Below the pieces are notes generated by a model. The model did no database searches and was not told the origin of the DNA. It saw only the letters and a list, made by a program, of their open reading frames with translations. This document shows, in pieces, positions 23,801-34,900 of a stretch of DNA of 64,000 nt. The stretch's first letter is position 1. Every line of letters starts with the position of its first letter. This DNA is from Atriophallophorus winterbourni (lineage: Eukaryota; Platyhelminthes; Trematoda; Plagiorchiida; Microphallidae): NCBI GenBank assembly GCA_013407085.1, contig JACCGJ010003176.1:45367-109366 (forward strand), given 5' to 3'. The position numbers were made by a program, and so were the translations under genes.

Positions 23801-24366
23801 TGTGTGTGAATTAGTGTGGCACACAAGCCAGCTTCGACACTGAGAAGCAAACTAGTCAAGGTCAAGGACACGCTGGCTAAGGAAGAAAGAAACAATGTCG
23901 TGTACAGAATCCCGTGTTCAGATTGTGAGAAATATTATATCGGACAGACTGGAAGAAGGCTGGAAACAAGGATACATGAACACAAACTGGCCACACGACG
24001 ACACGACAACAAATCGGTAATATCGGCACACATGGATCGAGAAGGTCATGAATTCGATTGGGATAGAACGGAAATCATCGCCAAAGGAAGAACTCGTCAT
24101 GTTCGAGAGTTCCTCGAAGCGTGGTATTCGACACCACAATCAATCAATGAACACATTCAAGTGGATGGGATCTACGGACCAATGAGAACACGCCAAAGAG
24201 AACATGCAAGAATTGTAGCCAATCACAGTAGATGAGGTCGACGCGCAGCAGATAAATTCGAATGATGCCCACCGCCCAGTTGCTTCGAAAGAAGTTTCGC
24301 TGATGATGTCATCTAGTTTGATGACAAAACGTCCGCAATCAATCATACCAGCTCGGAGAACAGCAA
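23801..24366 (+). pseudogene. PLE endonuclease unit, inverted 5'-truncated copy
   Basis: The plus frame 23816-24235 reads through the linker (SKLVKVKDTLAKEE), the GIY-YIG block (CEKYYIGQTGRRLETRI) and the C-terminus FLEAWYSTPQSINEHIQVDG to a stop at 24233. Unlike the main copy it has no internal stop. It lies head-to-head with the main element and ends just before the right 15-bp flanking repeat. It lacks the RT, so it is a truncated copy. Inverted partial copies next to a full unit are typical of PLE insertions. Confidence 0.85.
24291..24340 (+). ncRNA. Hammerhead-like motif, inverted copy with core mutation
   Basis: Same motif as the two minus-strand copies, but the GAAA box reads AAAA because its first base is changed from G to A. 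The equivalent of G12 is therefore lost, and this copy should be inactive if the assignment is right. Confidence 0.6.
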
Positions 24367-24539
24367 ACCGGAGGATGGAATCTAGGAGCTTATGGCAATG
24401 GGATAGCTAAAGCAATTAGTTGAGTTTAAACGCGGGGTAAATGCCGTTAAATTGTAAAAGGTTTAACTTTATTTTCGGCCTTGGGGCACGTAAAAATGTT
24501 ACCTTAAGATTGCTCTTTTAAAATGTTTATAGAGTTACG

Positions 24540-24860
24540 TTTTCTCAGGTGTACATCGGACAGAACACCGGGGATATTTATGCAAGGACTGAGGAGCACA
24601 AGAAGCATATTAAGAAATGTCAACAGAATGAGAAGGCCCATCAAACATTAATCAACATATGTTGGACACTGTGGACTTTGACCATATAGATGCACAGCAG
24701 GGGACCGTTAAGCCTCATCTTGAACGCTTGCACGCAATTGGTTGAAATCTAGAAGGCTGAACACATGCGAACCAAAAGATAGACGGGAGTGAAATCTCCA
24801 CAATATGGAACTCATTGATGCTACGGGCCAATATTAAATGTAGTTGGAATTCAGATAAAG
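24540..24860 (+). pseudogene. Second PLE family: GIY-YIG endonuclease fragment
   Basis: Just downstream of the first PLE, the plus strand reads VYIGQNTGDIYARTEEHKKH followed by IKKCQQNEKAHQTLI. After frame changes it reads KIDGSEISTIWNSLMLRANI near 24780-24840. These are endonuclease and tail blocks of a PLE, but clearly different in sequence from the element at 19.3-24.4 kb. Only a decayed fragment remains. Confidence 0.65.
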
Positions 24861-25691
24861 TTAAATTAATTTTAAGCAATTTAATTTTACGCCCATTTGT
24901 CACACTTTTAGTCGTGTACATGTAAAGCGACCTTAACTGGCTACCTAATCACGGCCCACGTTCTGACCAATACCATTGGTATGACAAAGCTTCGGTATCA
25001 CGAGTGAATCGGCACCCAAATTTGCCCGAGCCGATTGCTTGAAAATGTACTTTCATGACCCTTCGATCGATTCAAAATATCTTTCCACGTATTTGTGATG
25101 GCTACTAGTTCGGTCTTCAGTTCTCCATATCACGCGACAGGTTAGATGAATCGAACGCTGCACCAGTCGCGATGCAGTGCCAGTTTCGGAAGTCGATGGT
25201 CCGACCGACATCCACAACACGTGACTTCACCAGTGAAACCTGTGCACGTTGATCTGCTTCCCTACATCAGCATTATTACTGGAAACTTTATTACAGACGG
25301 TGGCGTCACGCATCTGATGACAACCAGATAAAATTTGATAATGCGGTGACAGATATTTCGAATATCTTGAGCGTTGGATCTATTCGGTGCATAAGGCAAC
25401 AGAACCGAAACTGTCGCGTTGAAGACCGTACCTTTGAGTTTGAGTAACACACGAAAAGTAGGCATTAAGAATGTGCTGTCCGCCGCTGAACCCCACTTAA
25501 ACTGACTAATAACTCCTTGACCTAAAACTGCCTGAACCAACATAGCACTATTAAAAGTCATCATTCACATAAAATATTTAATAGACGTTAAAAAATAACA
25601 ATGATTACAAAAATGCGATAAAATCGAATGGCTCTGAATATTGATACAAAGAATACATCAATATGCAAAAATGACTAGCATAGCATTGGTT
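24861..25691. other. Downstream flank of the CtIP-like gene
   Basis: A minus-strand frame of 100 codons (25262-25564) is open but shows no motif, and it is probably part of the 3' UTR. A possible polyadenylation signal AATAAA (plus strand tttatt, 25287-25292) lies about 400 bases after the stop codon of the CtIP-like gene. Confidence 0.45.
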
Positions 25692-25955
25692 TCAACAATC
25701 GTTGGTCGAATCACGAAGGAGCTTTTCCTTCGAAGTTGGCGATCGTTCGCACTGAGGAAAGTTCAAGGGACGACGCCGTCGAAACGTGTAGCGTTTAGAC
25801 GATTCGTCCGTTTGTTCACAATGATTCTCCGAATCGGTGATATCAATGTCCCAGAAACCCTTTGGTGTCGATGGAGGCGGGGCAGCGGTAACACGGTGAC
25901 GCGAGCAGCGATGCAAATGTCTATGCGTATCGGAAGGTTTCGGAGATTCCATGGG
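25692..25955 (-). CDS. RBBP8: CtIP-like gene, exon 11 (Sae2/CtIP C-terminal motif)
   Basis: Acceptor CGCTACGCTTTAG, in phase 0 with exon 10. Codes 87 residues: HRCSRHRVTAAPPPSTPKGF directly followed by WDIDI, then RRRRPLNFPQCERSPTSKEK and a TGA stop. In this family the segment binds DNA and stimulates MRE11, and the TP in the motif is a cell-cycle phosphorylation site. Confidence 0.85.
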   Translation of the reverse strand, partial: PMESPKPSDTHRHLHRCSRHRVTAAPPPSTPKGFWDIDITDSENHCEQTDESSKRYTFRRRRPLNFPQCERSPTSKEKLLRDSTNDC

Positions 25956-28900
25956 CTAAAGCGTAGCGAACAATGAGAGAATGGTGAAATACGACTTCAC
26001 TGCACCAAAAGCAGATGCAAACGGCCAGAACCAAGCAAACAGTCCCCTTTCGGAACTCAGCGTTAACCTAAACCACTTGACCAAAGAACACGAGGAATGA
26101 CAACGACTTACTGCGATGTACAGTTAAGTGGCAACGGTAACATCAGATGTACTTAGATTCAACGAATTCACACAGGTGATATATAAAAGCAGCATCGATG
26201 AGACACCCATGTGTGAAAACAAGTAACAAGTACCAAGTGCTCAACTGCCATACAACGAGATATTGGGAAGGATGGGACTTGAAATGCTACTGAACCTATA
26301 AAAACATTAGACGCAAACACACTGGGACGAGGTGCCTACACTTCCAATCAAACAAGTATTCAAGTAAGTGTTGTGAACGAGTAGAGCGACATCAGCACGA
26401 CACCTTCCTTGCGCCTTTCATTGCCACGCATCATAACAAGCTTAACTCGCCTCTTCACTTGACAACAGACAGGATTAATCAAACATGTCTACAACAAGAC
26501 CGCCGCTGAACAACATTTTTATCCATATCGAAAATGGAAACGATGATATATAGGTATAAGCTATGATAGTCTCAGTCAGCACGGGGTCAGACGAGGTGCC
26601 ATACAATTGTAGATTGCACAAAGCGCTGAGATACTAGCAAGTTGCCCGAGTCTAGAGAGATATAAATAAGAAAAGGGTATCAAAGTAATGAGTTGCTCAC
26701 ATCCCCCGAAAGAAAAGGGTATGATTGCAGAGTGAGAGTGTAGCTTGCGTTCATAAGAAACTCATCACCGGCTGCAATCGAACAGTCTCTGTATTCTGAA
26801 TTAAGGGCGAGATTGAATTATGGAACGGAGTTACCGCTCGTTCGGGGGAATATTATAAGCGGGAACAGGTAAGCATTCAAGCGATAAAATCGATTAGACG
26901 ATGATGATAATGGAGCGCAGATCAATGAGAACGAAAGATACTCAGAATTACCTTGCTAATTTGTCCAGTCGGTTTAGGAGAACGTGGATCTCGAGTCGTT
27001 GATGGAACTGGACCTTGAGGCCGCTTGAATGAGAAATCAGACGGTAAATTCGAAGGTGAACCACCAACAGACGGAAGGTGTTTCTCAGCATCACCGGGAA
27101 CGAGAGTTTTCCTGTCAGGTTTAGCTGAATAAAGATCAAGAAAATATGTAGTCCTCAAGAATGTAAAAGCTACTTCTACATAAAACCCAATACTACATTA
27201 TCAGGTGCGAAACCTGATTTGTCGAAAACTGTAAAACAAGACAAAATAAAAAGTGATGAACAAAATAAAAGTGCTGCGTCTGACAGTATGTCAGCACACA
27301 TGAGGGCGAGATCGTAAATAAATACATGTCAGCGCTACACATTATTGCTATATACAAGTAACAACTATGTTCAAATGTAAAATCAAAAAGTAATTCCAAG
27401 TCAAGTGTTCATAAACGAGCAAGTATCATGTTGCTCACATTCTCCGTACTGAACCTAATCTTTATTGTCTACACTTGATGACGGCAAACAGCTAGAAACT
27501 GGTTGTGGTGGGTAAGTGAGAAAGGTGTGAGCAAAATACTAACTTGGTCCATTTCAAGTGAGCACCTGAGCCGGAATCACTTACTGAATCCGCATCGGGA
27601 TTCTTTTTAAGAGCCCTATTTCACGGTGGTAATTGCGCATAACTTGGCTTACCAATCTACCACTGTTTTAACGTTCACTGTCTTCACCCGACGAAGACAG
27701 ACAGTCAAAAACAGGTTGAGAAGCGTGGACGTGAGCAACACAATATTTGGTGAAACATTATTGTTTTTACAGCTAACCACCCCATGTGTGAATTTATTCA
27801 CAATAACAACGTGAAGGCACCCCGGTTTCCTCAGGGTCAAATGACCTTAAATGTTCTACAGGATTTGGTGTATTTCGTAATTCTGAAGAAAAACCGACAC
27901 CATCAAGTTAGACATTGAGTAAAACTACGAGCATTCGTTCAGAACGTCATACACACAAAAACTATCGCGTCACATGACGAACGCACTCTTATATTATTGT
28001 AGACCATAAGTAAACAGCATGTATGACCATTGGTGTCTCAAGATAATCTTGAACGTCTGATATACTGAATGGGTAACGAACAATGCCGTTATGGAAGCGA
28101 TGTAGTGGAACTCCTCCGCTATTCCTTTACATCCAACGGCGAAGACTACAGTAATTTGGCCTTGCCTCCGGAACACAGACTCACTGTTCATGGAAATTGT
28201 CCTCAAATCTAAACTTGCCAGTCTCTGGCGATGGTGTCAAAGCGGTAAAGCGAAAACCTGCCTGTCAACTTTGAAAATATAGCTCTCCTGGGATTGCGTA
28301 TCATCTACGGGTTTCAAAGGTAGGAATGCGAATGGAAAACAATCTGCAACGATCTCGGCCCCCATTACCGTGACTTGAGATATCATTGAAGCCGGCTAAT
28401 TACACTCGTGGAACCAGCAGTACAGAAGCGAAGCAAATGTGTAAACCGTAACGCAACGGGATAGTAAATAGAACAAAATCTAACGGGGTCAGCCACCAAT
28501 AAAATAATCGAGTAACCTACTATTCACTGGCTGATTGGTGAAGTGAGCCTTCACGGGCATAACTGACGACTCAGTTGCTGCAGAGTCAGACGGTACAAAC
28601 ACGTCGGCTCCTGATTGATCTAATTGTTTTTCCATGCGTTTTAAATCAGATTTTTGCCGATGACGAGCTTCTCGTCTTTGCTGTTCCAACGCTCGCTGTC
28701 TTTGATTTCTGCGATGAGATATCCCGATTCCAAAACGACGGTGGAATGGCTGAGATGAACCGATGTAGTGGTTGATTTTTCTTGTCGGCGGCCTGATCAT
28801 CAATTTAGACGTCGATTGTGTCGTTACGGATAAAGTGATGGAAGATTGGTCACTAAGAAGTTGAAAGAAACACGTTGACAACATTTGGCAAGTTTTGTGG

Positions 28901-31900
28901 TTATGATAGGATTTAAAATCAACTCACTTGAGAGTATCCTCGTTAGCATCCCCGGTGATAGATCCATTCATTTGAGTATCACCTACGTTTTGTAGGTCTA
29001 AATGGTTCACAGCATTCTGAATAGCTAGCGATGCATCATAACGTTGTGTGGCTGGACTCAAATCCAAAGCATGCCGATCGGGAGAATCGAAGCGAGGGGA
29101 CGCAACTTGGGTCTCCGTGGACGCTTGTGCTGTGAAACAGATTGGGCAAACAGGAAATTATCAAACGATTTTTTTTAAATAAAAAAAACGGTTTATGTCG
29201 GGAGTCAAACAGAGATTAATGCTGCTGATAAGGTATGAATCTGTATGTGAGAGCATAAGCCTGGCGTAGGAAAAGATGCTCTACGGTTTGATGCGTTAAA
29301 AGTGTGCTGAAATAATGCGAAGCTGTTCATGCATAGACAAGCAGTGATTATGGAAAGTCAAGCTCAATCAGATTGCGTGGCATTAATCAATGAATATAGG
29401 CCCAATATGCACTGGCATAGGTGGAGTGAAAAATACAGTTGGAGTACGAACGATCAACTAATCCTTATAACAGTAGACCATTTGAACGCACAAATGGTCC
29501 TAACCAGGTTTACGTTGATTTTTATGCCACAATAACATCAAGCTAGGTGGCATTCAAGAAACTTGAATGTGGTCAGAATTCTTAAGCCTCTTTGATGCAT
29601 CGGATCCGGAAACGTGTCGCTCCTCAACTCAGTAATTCGTATTTCACGTTTTATTTGAGAATGCGCCGTGGCTAGGTTTGGAAAATATTTCAACGATCGT
29701 AGTCCTACTGGCTGGTATACAACGAAAATTGGATGCAATGGCATAGAAGTAACGTGGGTCGCGCGAATAAGGTGTAGTATGGTAAACTGAATGCAAAAAT
29801 GTGGTGTTTCAATTACTAATAGGGTCAATCGTTTCGACTGTGCTCTCTTCGCGTGCCTGAAACACACTACCAGCTATAGTATTTTTGGTTACAAAGAGTG
29901 AAAACGATTAATATTAGATCATTGGACTATCAGAGTAATCCTGTGTATATCAGGCTAAACCAAGTACAAATGGAACCAATGCACCAATCTGCTCGCGTTT
30001 GCCGGAAGCAGGTATTCAGCTGGCTCTAAACAAACATTCGACTTTGAACAGTCGGGTAATTAATCATAATTCTGTTGAAGAGCATAACAATGAGTCTTTC
30101 TTGAAGTCGGCTTGACCAATTGTTTGCCTCAGGATTAAAGATTACATAGTGCGTTAAAAAAAATCAACAGCATAGCGTAAAATGTGTAGCGAAAGCCGAT
30201 TAGGTTAAGATATCAGTTACTACAGGCATGTACCGGTAGCATTTTAACACATGTATTGCGTAATCAAATGCTCACCCAGTTAGCGTAGGCTTAACAGAAG
30301 AGAATGGTATATCAACCAGTTTTATAGAGCAGTTAAGAAATCAGTACCATTTCGAACCAGGTTATGTATAAGACGCGACAGATACATCCAAAATGGATCA
30401 TGCCTTGCATGGCTGATCCAACATACAGAGATGGCATTATAGACTAGGGAGGATAAGCGATGTTTTGTCAAACTGATTTTTAATCCAAGCATATAACCAG
30501 AGGTAATCACTAAACCTTTAACCTAGTTAGATGAACTGATATACTATTTCAAGCTAATCCTGCTCAATATTAGTGTGGGAAGGCGGTTCAGTCCCTTGAT
30601 CATTTAGTCTTGCCCATGTATGAAATCATACAATTTCATACGGTGAATTTCTGCAATCACAGACTGCAGTGGGCTGCTAAGGTCTAGAAAGATATAAGAA
30701 AATGAAAATGGCAGATAGATTTTAGCGTGCTTCATATGACAAACCAATTTACCAGTGTCACGTGTGTAACACAGTCGTAATGAAAGATTACTCATTCGTC
30801 CGTTCTAATTGTGAGAACAAATTGAAAAATTCCAATCAGAGGATATCCATCAGCAACTGGAGCCGTTGAGATTGGGACACGATGGCTGTCTATCACCCGA
30901 TCTTTCGATCGAGATTAGCATTGAAATTCTCTGACCTACAGACAGTGATCTCTAAGGGTATATTCAGTCGAGAAGCTTGCAGAGCATTTGATTCCGCAAG
31001 TCTATGACAGCGGATTGATAAATTTTTCCAATGCGGTATATGGAAGACACACACACACACAAACAAACGGAACGAGATATCTACTGTAATCCGCGATGTT
31101 GCGCGGTACCGTTCAACAGAAACAATGAAATGTACAAAACGAGTAGGGAACAGTTAAAAACAAAGAAAAGTGAATATTTTTATCGATTTACACGTCTTTT
31201 TTCGCATTTTTTTTAATTTTTTGTTCTTTCATTATAGTTTATGACCGATCAAAAAGAAATGTCAAGGGGAATAGAGATGATGTACTCTTTCCATTGATGT
31301 CTGTTGATTGCAACCGTTGCCAATGTGTCAAGCCAAACACTCTCACCAACTCTTGAACCCCATTCAAGCAAGCGTGCCCGTCCAACCTTGGCTAAATCAG
31401 AAGTGAGCTTTTTCAAGCCACTCTTCCAAGTTAAGAAGAAGAAGAGAATGACTTTATTCGTGTACAACAAATTTTAAGCTGACCACCAGCCACTGTTTTC
31501 CTGTTTGTACCAGCTGATGCATAGAGCGCTCGGCATGGTAACCGTTCAGGTTTCATGCGCTGGAAGTGCCGTAACCAGCGGAGACGACGTCGGTTAATGG
31601 CTGTCTGAAGGCTAGTGCCGTTGCTTCCAAAAAGGCGGCGCCTGACCTCAGAGTTCCAAACGTGGTGTTGCCACCGAACGTGAGCAATCCTTCGCAAACA
31701 AGAAGACCTCCAGCCTCCTGACATCTGCACGTAAAGCAATACTGCCCTTATTGACGTGGAATATATCCTTTCTTTCAAACTCAAGATCAAATCACGTCTC
31801 TTCCAGAGGCACTTAAGTTTAGTGAATACCAGTCTGACCTTAGCAATTCTGGACGTGATTTCCTTCTCTAACCAACCACCAGAATTGCTAGGTAGTTGAA

Positions 31901-34900
31901 CTGCTCAACGTGATCGAGAACAAGACCACTTATAGCCAAATTTGGCAGTTCACCTCGCCAGTCCTGAAGGAGCACTTGACACTAGCTTATATAAAAGAAT
32001 AGCCCATACTTAGATGCCTCCATTGCCATCATATATAAGGCCTGTCGGATAAATGTTGGGTCTTCGCCCAGTAAGGCAATATCATCAGCATAATCCAAGT
32101 CCATGATGCCCACCTGTAAGGAGCTCAACGCTACCCGTGGAGAGGCCACTAAGTGCACTCCAGGAGACGTTCTCGATGGCAAAGTTGAGCAAGAACGGGC
32201 AGATTGGACAGCCTTGTCTTACACCTGTAGTAGTGTTGAATGGCATTGAAAGGCTATCGTACGCCCTTACCCTCTCTATCGAGTGAGCGTATAAGTCCTT
32301 TAGGGAAGCGACGTACTTCCATGGGATTCCATTGCGAAGTAAGCAGCTCCATAGGCGGATCTGTCAACCGAGTCAAAGGCGGTTCTAATATCCAGAAACA
32401 CCACAATGGTAGGTCGGTGATACAGGTGTTGTAGCAACTGACGCAGAACGAAGATTTGGTCTACACATCCCTGGTCGAAAGCCAGCTTGCTCTTCGCGAG
32501 AAGTGCCCTCTGGAATCAGGGTAAGTCTGTGAAGAAGGATGGCGACCAATATGTTAGCTAACACTAGAATAAGCGAAATTCCGCGATAGTTCCATCACTC
32601 GTTCCGCACTCCTTTTTTATGGACTGGTATTATCAGCGATTCACCTCAGGAGGCAAGTACCCTCTCGTTCAACCAAACCGCTCGCGAAATTCTACTACGA
32701 CTGTCTCGACTACTTCCTTGAAAAATACCGGGTGGAGCTCTTCGGAGCCAGGCGCCTTGTATACCTTCAGTAATTTGATCTCCTTTTGTATTTCTTCGAC
32801 ATTGGGCGGGGCTAGCGGCAGGGAACATTGCAAAGGAGATTGAGGGTGTCTGCGGTATCTGAAGGAGGGTGCTGATTAAAATGCTGACTAAAATATTCAC
32901 CCCATCTTTCTAAACGTCTATGAAGGCTCGTTATGCGCGAGCCATCAACCTCGAGGATGGTTTCACTCAGGTCTCGCGGCTTAGGGCCACAGAGACTAAT
33001 CAATTGCTAAAGTCTTCGCATGTTGCCCATAGCTGACGCTCTTTCCACCCCCGAGGCGTGTTCTTTCCACAAAATCACACGGTCACACCTCAGACTATTT
33101 TGATTAGGAGTCTAAGAAACTTCCGATCGTCTTCATACTCTAAACCACTCGGTAAGGCACGGCGCTGTTCGAGTAGCATGAGGGACTCAGCAGAGATCCA
33201 GCCGCATGACGGTTGACGAGCGACTTTGCAGCATTCTGTAACAGAGTCATACAGTGCTTGCTTAAAGTAGTGCCAATGACGATCTAGCTCGACCGGCCGA
33301 TTTTTCGAAAGGGAAGCCGATAGAGAACCCCCAAATCTGGCTTTTACTTCAGGCAGCGATAAAGCGTTTGTGTCTAGTTTTGGAGGCTTTAGTTTGGGTA
33401 TACCTCCGAATTGAAGGTTGATGGTTGCGCACACTAAAGCGTGATCAGAATCTACACTGGTATACCAATAGGATCTGCAGTTTTTGACACTACCTCGCCA
33501 CCTGTAGCTTATCGCGATATGGTCAAGTGGCGCCCAAGTACGTTGTGATGGAGATCGCCAGGTAGCTATATGGCGTTTTTGGTGTCGAAAATTTGTGGAC
33601 GCAAGGGAGAGGCGATGGCCATCACAGAGAGACAAAAATCTCTCTCAATAGTCTGTTGGGTCGTCTGACATCCAATACTTCCCTCCAAAGAAGCGCTCAG
33701 GCGGCCCCATACATCCAACTCGGGCATTAAAATCGTTGGCAAGCACTACTATGCTTTCATTACAAGAGAACGAAGTTCTTCGTAGAATTCGTCCTTCATT
33801 TCCTCTGTCCCAAAGTTCATGGGTGCGCAAGCCGAGATCACAAATAGGTTGTTTCTCGTCACTGTGCTTGTTCACTCTGCTGCAACCCTGAAACCTCGCT
33901 GCGCACAGTCGGCTATTAACGGGTATCCAATCTAGAATGGAGGTTTCCGCTTTTGGACTAAGAATAATACCAACACCAGCTAGGCCAGCAACGGGATCAC
34001 TCGACACACGCAAGTAGATCCTACTTCCATTAGGCATAGGAGAACTTAATTGAAATAACGAATCAATGTCACGAAGACGGGCTTCTGACAGACAACATAT
34101 ATCGATACCTAGTGTCTCTAAAGAGCGGGCTAGTCGAGACTGTTGTTCTGGTTGTTGCAGGGTGCGGACATTGTACGATGCAAGCCTAATAGGGGCATCC
34201 AGTCAGGGGAAAGCGTTGGAAATCGATACCTGTTTCTAAATAGTTAGCTGCGACGGTATGCATCCAACATTAATGGTCTCAAGTGTATCAGGGAGAGAGG
34301 GTGAGGGTTGACGTGTGCTTGCAAAGTGGATTCTGAAGACAAGCTTTCGAAGGTAGTGTTCGTAGTGAGCCCGGAGAACCGAGCCCATACAGCTGTCACT
34401 AACGTGGAGGTATTTCGACAAGCGATGAAAAACTAACGCGGTCGTTTCCTCCTCTCAACTTGGAAAAGCACCGGTATTTTGGCTGCTATTGGTCTCATCA
34501 TCAGATTACAATCACAAAATAAAGTTTTAAGTTTGATGAGGTACAAAATAGCCTGACAAAGTAAATACTCACATTCAGCAGATTGAGAAACCGGAACTTC
34601 TATCTTGATTTGTTTCACATTCTGGTTTTCTTCGCACATGATGGGGAAGGTAGACTGACTGTCAGTTACTGACCGCAGACAAACACGCTTATTAGACTCA
34701 GCCCCATCAATTAGTTTCCATTTTGATGGAAGTAGTTTGGCTGTATCCGGGAGTGAATCAGATGAAGTCGATGCCTGTAAACAGAGAGTAACAGATGTAA
34801 GACTGATCTTACACTGCGACGAGATCGTTTGCGACTTCCACAATGATCATTTAGAGACGGTTGAAAATGATATGTTTTACGAGCTAAATTGCCTTTTTGC

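Larger units (their letters stand above)
19261..24381 (-). mobile_element. Penelope-like element (PLE) with pseudo-LTRs, inverted partial copy and nested CR1-C
   Basis: The complex is bounded by the same 15 bases, accggaggatggaat, at 19261-19275 and 24367-24381, which look like a target duplication. Inside, on the minus strand, lie a reverse transcriptase (23.65-21.76 kb) and a GIY-YIG endonuclease (19.98-19.45 kb), split by a CR1-C insertion at 19.99-21.75 kb. The end of the endonuclease unit (about 19276-19530) is repeated directly in front of the RT (about 23545-23800), the pseudo-LTR arrangement known for PLEs. A further truncated endonuclease unit in the opposite direction (23.8-24.37 kb) closes the structure. 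All of these are known PLE habits. Confidence 0.85.
31430..34420 (-). mobile_element. RTE1 copy 2, inside intron 6 of the CtIP-like gene
   Basis: Collinear with 1.39-4.6 kb in the opposite direction. It extends from the 5' region near 34.42 kb, through the endonuclease (34.2-33.4 kb) and RT, to a tail at 31.43 kb. It lies in the same direction as the host gene, entirely within one intron. It lacks the CR1 insertion seen in copy 1. Coding frames are broken in at least four places. Confidence 0.8.

Noticed and set aside
28489..28884. 131-codon minus-strand ORF taken as a stand-alone gene
   Set aside because: Its first 11 codons lie in an intron (acceptor CAACTTCTTAG at 28853), and its phase matches exons on either side. 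It is exon 8 of the CtIP-like gene.
34480..34510. CTGATGATGAGACC on the minus strand as a hammerhead core
   Set aside because: No second stem strand with GAAA is present within a sensible distance.
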